This document shows, in pieces, positions 46,625 through 57,523 of a DNA stretch of 64,000 bases (within the stretch, counting starts at the first letter, position 1; each line of letters starts with the position of its first letter). This DNA comes from Pseudarthrobacter sp. NamB4 (GTDB lineage: Bacteria; Actinomycetota; Actinomycetes; Actinomycetales; Micrococcaceae). Position numbers and translations under genes: made by a program. The stretch covers positions 29,696-93,695 of the forward strand of contig NZ_VAHM01000016.1 in NCBI RefSeq assembly GCF_005796185.1, written 5' to 3'. The notes under the pieces were generated by a model. That model was not told where the DNA came from. It ran no database searches and saw nothing but the letters and a program-made list of their open reading frames with translations.

Positions 46625-48765
46625 CCAGGGCCCAGAAGCCCGAGATGCCCGCCGCCTACAAGGGGCTTGGCTACCACGAGCTGAACGCCATGCTGAACCT
46701 GTACGGTCCCAACGGCGAGATCCAGTTCGAGGCGGACCGCGAGGCCGCGCACCAGTACTTCCTGCAGCACGTGAACAACAACACCGTGTTCTTCCATGAC
46801 CTGGAAGAGAAGCTGGAGTACCTGGTCAAGAACGACTACTACGAGCGCGAGACCCTCGACCAGTACACGATGAACTTCATCCGTGAGCTGTTCAACCGTG
46901 CCTACAAGAAGAAGTTCCGGTTCGAAACCTTCCTGGGCGCGTTCAAGTTCTACACGTCCTACACACTGAAGACGTTCGACGGCAAGCGTTTCCTGGAGCG
47001 CTACGAGGACCGCGTTTGCATGGTGGCGCTGCACCTGGCCCGAGGCAACGAGCAGCTGGCCACCCAGATGGTGGACGAGATCATCGAGGGCCGCTTCCAG
47101 CCGGCAACCCCCACGTTCCTCAACGCGGGCAAGAAGCAGCGCGGCGAGCTGGTCTCCTGCTTCCTGCTCCGCATCGAAGACAACATGGAATCGATCGGCC
47201 GCTCCATCAACTCCGCCCTGCAGCTGTCCAAGCGCGGCGGCGGCGTGGCGTTCGCGCTGACCAATATCCGTGAAGTGGGCGCGCCCATCAAGCAGATCGA
47301 GAACCAGTCCTCCGGCGTCATTCCTGTGATGAAGCTCCTTGAAGACAGCTTCTCCTACGCCAACCAGCTCGGTGCCCGCCAGGGTGCCGGCGCAGTGTAC
47401 CTGCACGCCCACCACCCGGACATCTACCGCTTCCTGGACACCAAGCGCGAAAACGCCGACGAGAAGATCCGCATCAAGACCCTCTCCCTGGGCGTCGTCA
47501 TCCCGGACATCACGTTCGAGCTGGCCAAGAAGGACGAGGACATGTACCTGTTCTCGCCGTACGACGTCGAGCGCGTCTATGGCATGCCGTTCTCCGACGT
47601 CTCGGTCACCGAGAAGTACTACGAGATGGTGGACGATTCCCGGATCAAGAAGACCAAGATCAAGGCCCGCGAGTTCTTCCAGACCCTCGCCGAGATCCAG
47701 TTCGAATCCGGCTACCCGTACATCATGTTCGAGGACACCGTGAACCGGGCCAACCCGATCGACGGCAAGATCATCATGTCCAACCTGTGCTCGGAGATCC
47801 TCCAGGTTTCCCAGCCCACCACGTACAACGATGACCTCTCCTACGCGGACACCGGCAAGGACATCTCCTGCAACCTGGGCTCGCTGAACATCGCCAAGAC
47901 CATGGACTCGCCGGACTTCGGCCTGACCATCGAGACCGCCATCCGGTCGCTCTCGGCAGTGTCCGACATGTCCAACATCACCTCGGTGCCGTCCATTGCC
48001 AAGGGCAATGACCAGAGCCATGCCATTGGCCTGGGCCAGATGAACCTGCACGGCTACCTGGCACGGGAGCGGGTCCACTACGGTTCGGAAGAGGGCCTGG
48101 ACTTCACCAACATCTACTTCTATGCGGTGGTGTACCACGCCGTCCGGGCCTCCAACCTGCTGGCGATTGAGACCGGCCGGACCTTCGGCGGCTTCGAGAA
48201 GTCGAAGTACGCCTCCGGGGAGTACTTCGACAAGTACACGGAGCAGGAGTGGGTGCCGCAGACCGAGAAGGTCCGCGAACTCTTCAAGAACGTGCACATC
48301 CCCACGCAGGCTGACTGGCTGGCGCTGAAGGCTTCGGTCATGGAGCACGGCATCTACAACCAGAACCTGCAGGCTGTCCCGCCCACCGGTTCGATCTCCT
48401 ACATCAACAACTCCACCTCCTCCATCCACCCGGTGGCGTCCAAGATCGAGATCCGCAAGGAAGGCAAGATCGGCCGCGTCTACTACCCGGCGCCGTACCT
48501 GACCAACGACAACCTGGAGTACTACCAGGATGCGTACGAGATCGGCTACGAGAAGGTCATCGACACCTACGCCGCTGCCACCCAGCACGTGGACCAGGGC
48601 CTGTCCCTGACGCTGTTCTTCAAGGACACCGCCACCACGCGCGACATCAACAAGGCCCAGATCTACGCCTGGAAGAAGGGCATCAAGACCATCTACTACA
48701 TCCGTCTCCGCCAGCTCGCGCTGGAAGGGACTGAGGTTGAGGGCTGCGTCTCCTGCATGCTTTAG
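46594..48765 (+). CDS. nrdE: Class Ib ribonucleotide reductase, large subunit
   Basis: 723 residues. Contains T-P-T-F-L-N-A-G-K and S-C-F-L (first active Cys), M-S-N-L-C-S-E-I (radical Cys and its Asn/Glu neighbours), and a C-terminal C-V-S-C pair that shuttles electrons from NrdH. It reduces ribonucleoside diphosphates. The short N-terminus lacks the ATP-cone of class Ia. The TTG start gives M-D-T-T-V-A-D; ATG at 46645 is possible and would drop the overlap with nrdI. A terminator-like hairpin follows. Confidence 0.96.
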   Translation: MDTTVADTEVTRAQKPEMPAAYKGLGYHELNAMLNLYGPNGEIQFEADREAAHQYFLQHVNNNTVFFHDLEEKLEYLVKNDYYERETLDQYTMNFIRELFNRAYKKKFRFETFLGAFKFYTSYTLKTFDGKRFLERYEDRVCMVALHLARGNEQLATQMVDEIIEGRFQPATPTFLNAGKKQRGELVSCFLLRIEDNMESIGRSINSALQLSKRGGGVAFALTNIREVGAPIKQIENQSSGVIPVMKLLEDSFSYANQLGARQGAGAVYLHAHHPDIYRFLDTKRENADEKIRIKTLSLGVVIPDITFELAKKDEDMYLFSPYDVERVYGMPFSDVSVTEKYYEMVDDSRIKKTKIKAREFFQTLAEIQFESGYPYIMFEDTVNRANPIDGKIIMSNLCSEILQVSQPTTYNDDLSYADTGKDISCNLGSLNIAKTMDSPDFGLTIETAIRSLSAVSDMSNITSVPSIAKGNDQSHAIGLGQMNLHGYLARERVHYGSEEGLDFTNIYFYAVVYHAVRASNLLAIETGRTFGGFEKSKYASGEYFDKYTEQEWVPQTEKVRELFKNVHIPTQADWLALKASVMEHGIYNQNLQAVPPTGSISYINNSTSSIHPVASKIEIRKEGKIGRVYYPAPYLTNDNLEYYQDAYEIGYEKVIDTYAAATQHVDQGLSLTLFFKDTATTRDINKAQIYAWKKGIKTIYYIRLRQLALEGTEVEGCVSCML

Positions 48766-48776
48766 TTTTCAACTAA

Positions 48777-49832
<1,056 letters not shown>

Positions 49833-50298
49833 TCCTCCACGCGGCCACACGCAAGTCCGCAGCGCCGTCAACCGACGTCGCGCGGGCGGCTGCACAAAAT
49901 GCCCACAGGAAGAGGCGTCGCTGCGGGACAACGAAAGAACACCCGACGGCGCCAAGGCTGGGACAAGCGCATCCCTTCTTAACGGGCGGACGCCAGCCGG
50001 TTCCCCGTGGGTCATCGAACTGGACCGCCTCGACATGAAACGGCTACCTGACAGAGGAGTGCGTGGTAACCTACCACACTGGGATTCACATGGGGGAAGC
50101 CCGCTGATTCTTCTCCCTGTAGGTCATCAAGCCCATAGCCTGTGTCGCTGCCAAGCGTAGGCATGCCGTGGTCTCTGATGTCTCCAGCATTGAGCTGTAC
50201 TTAAACCTTATTTCGCTCTGCAACGGACGGCCGAACCGAGGCCTGCCGGCCGACTTCACGGGAGACAAATCAGCGCGGAGGATGGCCTCTCCTATCGG
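49833..50298. other. Core-to-accessory junction after nrdF
   Basis: No confident gene. Between about 49920 and 50045 one plus-strand frame has core-like codon use (G-R-T-P-A-G-S-P-W-V-I-E-L-D-R-L-D-M-K), then loses it. This may be the stump of a gene cut by the insertion of the region that follows. I see no tRNA, integrase or att-like repeat here. Confidence 0.4.
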
Positions 50299-50697
50299 CT
50301 AGGGCTGGAGGGTGGCCTGTAGTGCTTTCCTGAGGATGTCGATGTCCTGTTGAGTGGTGCCGCCGGAAATCCCTACTCCAACTTTCTCACCTTCTGTGAG
50401 ACGGATTGGTGCGCCACCGCCGAAGGCAATGAGTTTGCTTCCTGAATTGACGGCGAGTCCATATAGTGGCTGGCCGGGCTGTACCTGATCGGTGAGTTCC
50501 TCGGTTGCGACGTCGAAGGATGCTGCTGTGTAGGCTTTGCGGAATGCCATATCCAGGGAGTGCAGGGGTGCCCGGTCCATTCTGTGCAGGAGGACCGGGT
50601 TTCCGTGCATGTCTACGATGCTGACGACAATACTTAGGCCCGCCTCTTTGGCTGCTTTTTCGGCGGCTGCGGCGATCTGCTGTGCTTCTTCGATCAT
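50299..50697 (-). CDS. GlcG/HbpS family protein
   Basis: 132 residues: A-A-E-K-A-A-K-E-A-G-L-S-I-V-V-S-I-V-D-M-H-G, then R-M-D-R-A-P-L-H-S, A-F-R-K-A-Y-T-A and the glycine-rich I-A-F-G-G-G-A-P-I. These are hallmarks of the GlcG/HbpS fold, often found beside dehydrogenases and in some cases binding haem; its biochemical role is unclear. It overlaps the aldo/keto reductase gene by 4 bases and is last in the catabolic operon. Confidence 0.9.
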   Translation of the reverse strand: MIEEAQQIAAAAEKAAKEAGLSIVVSIVDMHGNPVLLHRMDRAPLHSLDMAFRKAYTAASFDVATEELTDQVQPGQPLYGLAVNSGSKLIAFGGGAPIRLTEGEKVGVGISGGTTQQDIDILRKALQATLQP

Positions 50698-51758
50698 GTG
50701 GATTTCCTTGCCGGTGTGGACGATTTATAAGTGAGGGCAGGCGTGGGGACATTCGGATCCAGCAGACCTTCGGCGGTTAGCTGGTTCCATAGCTCTGAGG
50801 GGATGTCCTGCTCGAGCCAGGAATAGTTTTGGTTCTGTTGTTCGAGGCTGCCTGCTCCCATGCAGATGTTGGTGATGGCCGGGTGGGCTGCGGCGAACTG
50901 GGCGGCCACGGCTCCCAAGGGTACGTTGTAGCTGCGGCATACATCTTCGATAGGCCGTACCTTGGCCATGATGTCAGCGCTGGCGGGAGCGTAGTTGAAG
51001 CGGGCGTTTGGCTGGGTTCCTGTGGCGAGGATGCCGGATCCGAAGATCCTGCCGTTGATGACTGCGATGCCGCGTTCCCTGCATAGGGGGAGGAGATGAT
51101 TATCGGCCTGCTGATCCAAGAGGTTATATGTTCCGGCGATGAGTACGCAGTCGATGTCGGCGGCGTTGGCTGCTGCAATGCAGATGTCTGTCTCGTTGAC
51201 CCCGATTCCAATGGCGGAGACGACCTTCTGATCGCGCAGTGCTTGGAGTGCCTTGAATGCACCGTTCACTGCGTCATGGAACCGTTGCAGGTACTGGTTC
51301 CCGTGGGTCCATCGGTCGGTGTCGTGGACGAGCAATGCGTCGAAGCGGTCGGTGCCCATTCTCTGTAGGCTGTCTTCGACCTGTCTCATGACACCGTCGT
51401 AAGAGTAGTCGTATTCCATCCGCATCGGCGGTGTTTCCAGCCAGGGTCCCGTGTCGAAGGTCCCTTTGGGTGCGGGGTGGAGGGTGCGGCCTACCTTGGT
51501 AATGAGGGCGTAATCATTTCGGTCCCGATCCATTAGCTCGTCAGCGAGCCGGTATTCGGCGAGCCCGTGGCCGTACATGGGTGCTGTATCGAATAGGCGC
51601 ACTCCGTAGTCCCAAGCATGCCGGATCAGGGAGCGGGCCGTATCCGTGGTCATTACCTTGCCCATGTTCCCGAGGGCCACGGAGCCGAAACCTGCCAGTG
51701 AGGTGGACCAGCCGGCACGGCCGAACTTGCGTCGTTCTGTGACGTGGAAGGGTCCCAA
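50694..51758 (-). CDS. Aldo/keto reductase (L-fucose/pyridoxal-dehydrogenase-like)
   Basis: 354 residues with the AKR catalytic set: Asp and Tyr in F-D-T-A-P-M-Y-G, Lys in L-I-T-K-V-G-R-T, His in L-L-V-H-D. The N-terminal G-F-G-S-V-A-L-G and the D-R-W-T-H-G loop fit the COG0667 branch that holds D-threo-aldose 1-dehydrogenase (L-fucose dehydrogenase) and pyridoxal 4-dehydrogenase. It is therefore expected to oxidise an aldehyde or lactol with NAD(P). TTG start, supported by GAAAGGAAAGG just upstream; the longer frame has no such site. Confidence 0.9.
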   Translation of the reverse strand: MGPFHVTERRKFGRAGWSTSLAGFGSVALGNMGKVMTTDTARSLIRHAWDYGVRLFDTAPMYGHGLAEYRLADELMDRDRNDYALITKVGRTLHPAPKGTFDTGPWLETPPMRMEYDYSYDGVMRQVEDSLQRMGTDRFDALLVHDTDRWTHGNQYLQRFHDAVNGAFKALQALRDQKVVSAIGIGVNETDICIAAANAADIDCVLIAGTYNLLDQQADNHLLPLCRERGIAVINGRIFGSGILATGTQPNARFNYAPASADIMAKVRPIEDVCRSYNVPLGAVAAQFAAAHPAITNICMGAGSLEQQNQNYSWLEQDIPSELWNQLTAEGLLDPNVPTPALTYKSSTPARKST

Positions 51759-51883
51759 TGCCTTTCCTTTCGTGGAGCTGGGAGTCAGTGGTACACGGAT
51801 GGACAAGTGGAGTCGGGAGGCGGCGACCCGTGTGATGGAGTCACCTGCGTCCATGGTCTGACGCAGGTGACTCCGGTGGTGGT

Positions 51884-52654
51884 CTAGCGTGCGGCGCTGG
51901 TCAGCTGTTCGCCCGACTTTGTCTGGGCTGCGGAAGAGCGCTCAACCAGGGCGGCGAATTCGTCGCTGGACATCACATCGGCGTACTGGGCCTGGATGTT
52001 ACGGAGGGATTCCCAATACTGGCCGTACCCTTCAGGGGTTTCCTTGTCGAATTCAGGGTTGCGGCCGTGGGTGTTGAGTGGGATGGCCGTGCCGCTGTCC
52101 GCGACAACGATCACCTTGTAGCCCCTGTCGAAACCGTCACGAGCGGTGGTGGGCACGCAGTTGGCGGTGGAGGATCCAACGATGACCAGGTACTCGGCGC
52201 GATCCTGCATGAGATATTCGTTGAAGGCGGTTCCGTAGAAGCTGCTGTTGCGGTGCTTTTGGAACACGGGTTCGCCCTTCTGGGGTTCAAACCCCTCCAC
52301 CAAAGCGCCGTTCCATGTTCCGTGGTTGAAGGGTGAGTTCGGTTCCCGCCATGAAGGGTATTTCAGGCCCCAAATGCCGATGTCTGCTCCTTCCGGATGC
52401 ATGCCCCAGAGGGACCAGATGACCTTCATGCCCTTTTCCCGGGCGAGCTCAATCAGCCTCTTGGCCGGGCCGAGGGATTCAGCGCCGGAGGGAGCACCGC
52501 CGACGCTTTCAATGTAGTCCGCGCCATTGGGATCCAGGCAGAGGTTCTGGATGTCCAGGGCGTGAACGACGGTCTTGCTCAGATCAATGGTGTCCGGAAT
52601 GAAGCTGTTGGACCGGTCGACGTACTTGTTCAGCTTGTCTTCAAAGGCGGTCAT
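51884..52654 (-). CDS. Isochorismatase-family cysteine hydrolase
   Basis: 256 residues. The catalytic triad of the family is visible: Asp in L-D-I-Q-N, Lys in F-Q-K-H-R-N-S-S, Cys in T-A-N-C-V-P-T-T. These enzymes hydrolyse amides, carbamoyl groups or vinyl ethers; the substrate here is unknown. The N-terminal 25 residues and about 40 C-terminal residues extend beyond the core. Fourth from the end of the operon and unusual next to a GMC/AKR pair, which hints at a nitrogen-bearing or conjugated substrate. Confidence 0.9.
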   Translation of the reverse strand: MTAFEDKLNKYVDRSNSFIPDTIDLSKTVVHALDIQNLCLDPNGADYIESVGGAPSGAESLGPAKRLIELAREKGMKVIWSLWGMHPEGADIGIWGLKYPSWREPNSPFNHGTWNGALVEGFEPQKGEPVFQKHRNSSFYGTAFNEYLMQDRAEYLVIVGSSTANCVPTTARDGFDRGYKVIVVADSGTAIPLNTHGRNPEFDKETPEGYGQYWESLRNIQAQYADVMSSDEFAALVERSSAAQTKSGEQLTSAAR

Positions 52655-52704
52655 TGTCTTTTCCTCTCAGTGTGTTTTTTGGTGCTGCGAATAGGGATGC
52701 TGGC

Positions 52705-53436
52705 CTATGCATCGCCAGGGCTTCCGGCGGTTTCTGATTCCTGGCCATGCTTGAAACCAGGTACGAGGTCTTCCCAGTCGTACTCCTGAACAAAGAACTC
52801 GGCGGTGCTGTAGGTTCCGTCCATGGTGTCTTTGAGGGATTTGGGACCGACGAAACCAACCATTTTCCACCCCATCTGGTCCTTGTTTCCGCCATAAACC
52901 GGATCTGCGTAGAACCCTTGGCGGACATGGAGGCAGAGTGTGTCGAAGAAGCTCTTGTCTTCGTCCGTATTCCCCTGAAGGCGGGAGTAGTACACCTCCC
53001 GCGAGGTCAGTGAGACGGGAACGGGTTTCGACAAGCCGCTCACCTGCTCGAGAACCTGGTCCTGGACCTGTTCCGATGCCTCGGCGAAGGATGGTGCACG
53101 CAATTCCCGTGCCTTACGGTCGAGTTCGCGGACCCCCTCCCGGTACAGGCGCTGCATGTTCGCGTTGCGGGCCCGGGCGGCGTGGGCGTCCTTGCCCGAC
53201 AGTTGAAGGAACCCGCTGCCGTCGGCAGCAGCGTAGAGGTAGTCGATGCCGGAGAGATACCTGTCGATGAAGACAATAACGCGGGCTTCCCTGGCCCCCG
53301 GATCATGGTCCGTAGGCATAATCCTTGCCGCTGCCGCTTCAACGGTGTCCCACTCGTGGTCGGTAAAGAACAGCTTTTCAGTTGAATCCGGATCGATACG
53401 GATAGGGGCGATTTCCCAGTCAGCTTTTGAAACCAT
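52705..53436 (-). CDS. Gluconate 2-dehydrogenase subunit 3 family protein
   Basis: 243 residues: F-F-T-D-H-E-W-D-T-V-E-A-A-A-A-R-I-M-P-T-D at about 25, R-E-A-R-V-I-V-F-I-D-R-Y-L, and F-F-D-T-L-C-L-H-V-R-Q-G-F-Y-A-D-P-V-Y-G-G-N-K-D near 170. These are the conserved patches of the small subunit that pairs with GMC flavoproteins. Unlike classic periplasmic subunits it has no Tat signal. It starts 15 bases after the GMC gene, so the two are made together. Confidence 0.92.
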   Translation of the reverse strand: MVSKADWEIAPIRIDPDSTEKLFFTDHEWDTVEAAAARIMPTDHDPGAREARVIVFIDRYLSGIDYLYAAADGSGFLQLSGKDAHAARARNANMQRLYREGVRELDRKARELRAPSFAEASEQVQDQVLEQVSGLSKPVPVSLTSREVYYSRLQGNTDEDKSFFDTLCLHVRQGFYADPVYGGNKDQMGWKMVGFVGPKSLKDTMDGTYSTAEFFVQEYDWEDLVPGFKHGQESETAGSPGDA

Positions 53437-53451
53437 TGTGGGCTCCTCCTT

Positions 53452-55134
53452 CTAGGATTTCTTGATGGGGGGCAGGGCGAGCCGTTCGCTGCGGCCCTTC
53501 ATGTAGGTGTTGGCGATGTAGTCTGCGCACCGCCAGGAGTGGGCCATGATGGTAAGGGTCGGATTTACGCCCATAGCAGTAGGGAATCCGGCACCGTCCA
53601 CAACGAACAGGTTTTCCACCGAGTGGGCTTGGCCCCATTCATTGAGCACCGATTTGGCCGGATCGGTGCCCATCCTGACCGTGCTTTGCTGGTGACATGC
53701 GTTGCCGGTGAACTCATCCCCGAGGTAGACAGGGGTGGTCTTGGTTGCTCCGGCGGCCTGAAGGATCTCTACGTTCTTGTCGATCTGCCATTTGCTCATT
53801 GCAATGTCATTAGCGTGCGGCTTGTTGGTGATGCGGGCTACCGGCATCCCCCAGGCATCCTTGACGTTGGGGTCAAGATCCACGCGGTTCGTTTCCTGGG
53901 GCATGTCCTGGAGGATGAACCCGATCTTCATGGAGTAATTGAAGTAGTCTCGGTCGGCGTCCTTCATCGCCTGCCCCCAGACGGGACGTCCTGGAAGAAT
54001 GGCGTTGATTGCTTGACCGATTTGGGTGGTGGCGATTATTCCGCCGCCGATGTGTCCGCGGTTTTCATCTGTTTCATAGAAGTGCGTGGAACCGCCGCTC
54101 TGGTAGTTTCCTGTCCATCCGTTCAGCGGGTCCTCGATGTCCTTATCGAAGAGGCCAACGGCGAAGATGTATTCGTGGAAGGTCGCGTTTTTTCCCACGA
54201 GTCCCGAGTCGTTGGCCAAGCCATCGGGGAACCTGTTGGATGAGGACAGCAACATCAACCGTGCCGATTCGATGGCGCCGAGCGACAGGACTACGACTCG
54301 CGCTTCCTGCTCGATTTCGACCCCGTCCGGGTCGATGTAGATGACACCGGTCGCCTTTCCGTCCCTGCCCACCTTCACTTCCTTGACGTAGCTGTCGGCG
54401 CGGACCTCAAAGTTGCCGGTGGAAAGTGCCTCCGGGATATAGGTGGTGGCGACGCTGGACCGGGTTAGGGTGGGGTCCCCGTATTGGTTCCAGAAGCTTG
54501 TGCGGTTCACCGCGGGCCGACCCAGGGCGTTGTCTTCGGTCAGGTGTGACATTGGTAGCGGGAACGAGTTGATCCCCAACTTATTTGATCCCTCATAGAA
54601 TTTCTTGCCAAATTGGGTCGGCGGCAGGGGACCGCTCGGGTAGGGCTTGCTTCGGAAACCTTCACCCCGGTCGGCGCCGGCCAGTCCGGAGATTCCGTAG
54701 CTCCATTCAACTTTGGTCAGGTACGGTTCCAGGTGCTCGTACCGGTAGGGCCAGTCGGCAAGGCTGGCTCCTTCAAGATCGCCGTGCAGGGAATGGAAGA
54801 TGAAGTCCGACACCCGCGGGCGGGGCATCCATCCGGCCATGTGGCTGGTTCCGCCACCGACGTTGGAGGGGACCGGGGAGAAGTTGAAGATCCGGGCTTC
54901 TGAGTTCTCGTCACTTCGCACTGTGCGCGGCATCAGATTAACGTCGGGCCACAGGTAGCTGCGGTTCTGAAATTTCAGTTCGTCGCCCGAGTAGTGTTCT
55001 TCGGGCCTCAGCCAGGGGCCTTTGTCGAATCCCACAACCTTGTAGCCGGCTTCGCTGAGCACTTTGGCTGCGGGGCCGCCACCTGCGCCGAGCCCTACGA
55101 TTACTGCGTCTACCGGGTCCATTTTTCGCTTCAT
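53452..55134 (-). CDS. GMC-family FAD oxidoreductase, gluconate-dehydrogenase type
   Basis: 560 residues. FAD motif V-I-V-G-L-G-A-G-G-G-P-A near residue 10, G-G-G-T-S-H-M-A-G-W (FAD loop), then C-H-Q-Q-S-T-V-R-M-G (active-site His) and G-V-N-P-T-L-T-I-M-A (Asn). This is the gluconate/2-keto-gluconate and glucoside-3-dehydrogenase branch that oxidises secondary or primary alcohols of sugars. No signal peptide or twin-arginine is seen, and no cytochrome c subunit is encoded nearby, so it should act in the cytoplasm with another acceptor. GAAAGGTTCC precedes the start. Confidence 0.93.
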   Translation of the reverse strand: MKRKMDPVDAVIVGLGAGGGPAAKVLSEAGYKVVGFDKGPWLRPEEHYSGDELKFQNRSYLWPDVNLMPRTVRSDENSEARIFNFSPVPSNVGGGTSHMAGWMPRPRVSDFIFHSLHGDLEGASLADWPYRYEHLEPYLTKVEWSYGISGLAGADRGEGFRSKPYPSGPLPPTQFGKKFYEGSNKLGINSFPLPMSHLTEDNALGRPAVNRTSFWNQYGDPTLTRSSVATTYIPEALSTGNFEVRADSYVKEVKVGRDGKATGVIYIDPDGVEIEQEARVVVLSLGAIESARLMLLSSSNRFPDGLANDSGLVGKNATFHEYIFAVGLFDKDIEDPLNGWTGNYQSGGSTHFYETDENRGHIGGGIIATTQIGQAINAILPGRPVWGQAMKDADRDYFNYSMKIGFILQDMPQETNRVDLDPNVKDAWGMPVARITNKPHANDIAMSKWQIDKNVEILQAAGATKTTPVYLGDEFTGNACHQQSTVRMGTDPAKSVLNEWGQAHSVENLFVVDGAGFPTAMGVNPTLTIMAHSWRCADYIANTYMKGRSERLALPPIKKS

Positions 55135-55236
55135 CGCAGGAACCTTTCTGCTATGTGTTCGACATGTGTTTTCGGACTGGGATGGTTTCCCGGTCCGGAT
55201 TCAACTGCACCCGGGCCGGGAGTGTGCGGTGCTGCG

Positions 55237-56409
55237 TCAGTACTTGCCGGGTCCGTTGAGGACGTTTTGGAGTACGCCCTGGTGCCAGTCGACGTTGGAC
55301 TTGTCAACAACACCGGTGGGGATGCGGATGAACTGGTTGACTTCCTGGTTCAGGAATTCGTGCGCGAAAAGTGCATCGATCATCTCAGTGCCCATTTCGG
55401 CGCTGTTGACGTCCACCGTGGCGGTGAGTTTGCCTGCCTTGATGGAGTCCATGCCGGATACCAGGCCGTCGGCGCCGATGGTGATGATGCCGGATTGGCC
55501 GTCCCAGTGCTTGAGGCCGCGGGCATCGATAGCCTGGGATGCGCCAAGTGCCATGTCCTCGTTTTCCCCGTAAATTGCCTTAACATCAGGGAACTTGGTC
55601 AGAAGGTCCTGGGCCGCGGTGAGGCCTTTGTCCCGGACATAGCCGCCGTCGGCTTCTCCAACAATCGTCATTCCGGGGTATTCGGCGATGGCTTTCTTGA
55701 AGCCCTGTTGGCGGAGTTTGGTCCAGTCAGACCCTGACGGGCCCATAATCTGGATGATGGAGCCTTGTCCTTTGAGCTGCTCCGCAATGTACTTTCCAGC
55801 GAGGTAACCGGACTGCCAGCGGTCGTCATAGCCGATGTTGGAGACGGTTGCGAGTCCACCGGTCGGGTCTTCTGCCTGGGAGGGATTGGCGAGTTCTTCT
55901 GTGGAGTTGAACTGGTAGAAATCGATGCCCTGGTCGGAGCCCTGCTTGTACAGTGTCTGCATTGTTGAGGCGTTAGCTGCCGAACAGACAAATACCGCGT
56001 CGAATTGGCGGGCTATGTATCCCTGGACAATGCCCAGGGTTTCGGTGCCGGAGTGGGCGTCGTTCAGGGCGCCCTGGCGCTCCCACGTCCATTTGACTCC
56101 GAAGCGGTCCTCGTATTCTTTCATCCTGTTATGGGCGGCCTTTTCGACCTGGGTGTAGAACTCGGAGAGGATGGGAGGGGCAAAACCGACTTTGACTTCC
56201 CGGCCGTTGACGATCTTCCTAACGGCTTCATCCGGAAGGTAATCGGTCCCGCCGCCGCTTGAGCCGGCGTTGGTTCCTCCTGCAGGAGCGTTCACGGTGG
56301 TGCAGCCGCTAAGGAGGAGACCTGCCGCTGTCGCGGTCGCTGCCAGGGCGAGGCGGGCCTTCCTGTAGCTGCGGCGGCCCGCGGTCACGGGGGCTGTGTT
56401 TGAGCTCAT
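55237..56409 (-). CDS. Sugar ABC transporter substrate-binding lipoprotein (RbsB-like)
   Basis: 390 residues. Signal sequence with lipobox L-L-L-S-G-C (Cys about 36), a Gly/Ser linker, then a periplasmic-binding-protein type 1 domain (K-V-G-F-A-P-P-I-L-S-E-F-Y, I-I-Q-I-M-G-P-S-G-S-D-W, D-V-K-A-I-Y-G-E-N-E-D-M-A). Such proteins bind ribose, xylose, inositol and related compounds. Together with the two permeases and the double ATPase it completes a CUT2 importer. It is 102 bases before the GMC gene on the same strand. Confidence 0.93.
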   Translation of the reverse strand: MSSNTAPVTAGRRSYRKARLALAATATAAGLLLSGCTTVNAPAGGTNAGSSGGGTDYLPDEAVRKIVNGREVKVGFAPPILSEFYTQVEKAAHNRMKEYEDRFGVKWTWERQGALNDAHSGTETLGIVQGYIARQFDAVFVCSAANASTMQTLYKQGSDQGIDFYQFNSTEELANPSQAEDPTGGLATVSNIGYDDRWQSGYLAGKYIAEQLKGQGSIIQIMGPSGSDWTKLRQQGFKKAIAEYPGMTIVGEADGGYVRDKGLTAAQDLLTKFPDVKAIYGENEDMALGASQAIDARGLKHWDGQSGIITIGADGLVSGMDSIKAGKLTATVDVNSAEMGTEMIDALFAHEFLNQEVNQFIRIPTGVVDKSNVDWHQGVLQNVLNGPGKY

Positions 56410-56476
56410 TGTTGTGTCTTCTTTCGCTTGTGATGTGTCTTGCCCTTGCCAAACTGTCGTCTGGCGGTGGTGGGTC

Positions 56477-57520
56477 CTAGGCGGGGATTCCTTCCAGGAC
56501 CAGGGCCCTGCGCTGTCGGACGATGCCGCTGACGATCGCGCTGATGCGGTTAGCCAGAACGGCGAGGATCAGGATCGCGCCGATGACAATCTTTTGATAG
56601 CTCGACGGGACGCCGACAAGATTGATCAGGTTGACGGTCGCCGCCAGGGTAATGGCACCGAGGATGGCTCCAAGGATCCTTCCCCGCCCGCCGGAGAGTG
56701 CTGCCCCGCCGATTACTGCCGCGGCAATCGCTTGAATCTCGTAACCGTTTCCCAGATCGGCGGGGACGTTGGTGTTCCGGCCGGCCATGATAATGCCGGC
56801 AACAGCAGCGCTGAGTCCGCTGACGATGTAGGCCTGCGTCCTGATCCGGTCGACGCGGATGCCCGACTGCATCGCACCGGTTTTGCTGCTTCCGACCGCG
56901 AAGAAATATGTTCCAAGCCGGGTGGAGCCAAGAACCCCGCCCAGTACGAGTGCGACCAGAAGGGCGATAATCATCGGCAAGGTCAGCGAAGCCAGCAGGG
57001 GGGTGAGGCCGCCGATGACATAGAACTCGGGCACCATGTAGCCGATGATTGGGACGCCTTTGGTCCAGATGTACAGGATGCCGCTGGCGAAACCGAGCAT
57101 GGCCAAAGTGGCAATGAAGTCCGGCAGGCCGAGCCGGGTGATCAGCAGCCCGTTGCCAATTCCGACCAGCGCTCCGGTTGCCAGGGCGGCAATGAGTGCT
57201 GCGAAGAGCGGTAGCCCGAACTTCATGCTGGTGGCCGCAACGCCGGCGCACAGCGCCATGGTGGTTCCGATGGAGAGATCGATTCCCCCGGAAATCAGGA
57301 CTACCGTCATGCCCATGGCAAGGATCATGACCACGAGGCTGGTGTTGAGCAGATTGTAGAGATTCGATGGCTCAAGGAACACTGGCAGAGTGAAGGCGGA
57401 TACGAGGCAAATGAGGATGAGCAGTGCCAACACTCCGAGAGTGGGGTCCACCAGTAGCCTGGCACCGACGCGATCCACCAGGGAGTTCTTTTTGGGTGCT
57501 GTCGCTGCGGTCGTTGACAT
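56477..57520 (-). CDS. CUT2 ABC transporter permease (RbsC-like)
   Basis: 347 residues, about 10 transmembrane helices, with the RbsC signature G-G-I-D-L-S-I-G-T and A-A-A-V-I-G-G-A-A-L-S-G-G-R-G. It follows the first permease after 3 bases. Two different permeases suggest a heterodimeric pore. Confidence 0.93.
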   Translation of the reverse strand: MSTTAATAPKKNSLVDRVGARLLVDPTLGVLALLILICLVSAFTLPVFLEPSNLYNLLNTSLVVMILAMGMTVVLISGGIDLSIGTTMALCAGVAATSMKFGLPLFAALIAALATGALVGIGNGLLITRLGLPDFIATLAMLGFASGILYIWTKGVPIIGYMVPEFYVIGGLTPLLASLTLPMIIALLVALVLGGVLGSTRLGTYFFAVGSSKTGAMQSGIRVDRIRTQAYIVSGLSAAVAGIIMAGRNTNVPADLGNGYEIQAIAAAVIGGAALSGGRGRILGAILGAITLAATVNLINLVGVPSSYQKIVIGAILILAVLANRISAIVSGIVRQRRALVLEGIPA

Positions 57521-57523
57521 TGC

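Noticed and set aside
46528..48588. 686-codon minus-strand frame opposite nrdE
   Set aside because: Very rich in Val/Leu/Asp/Gly from complementing nrdE codons; not a gene.
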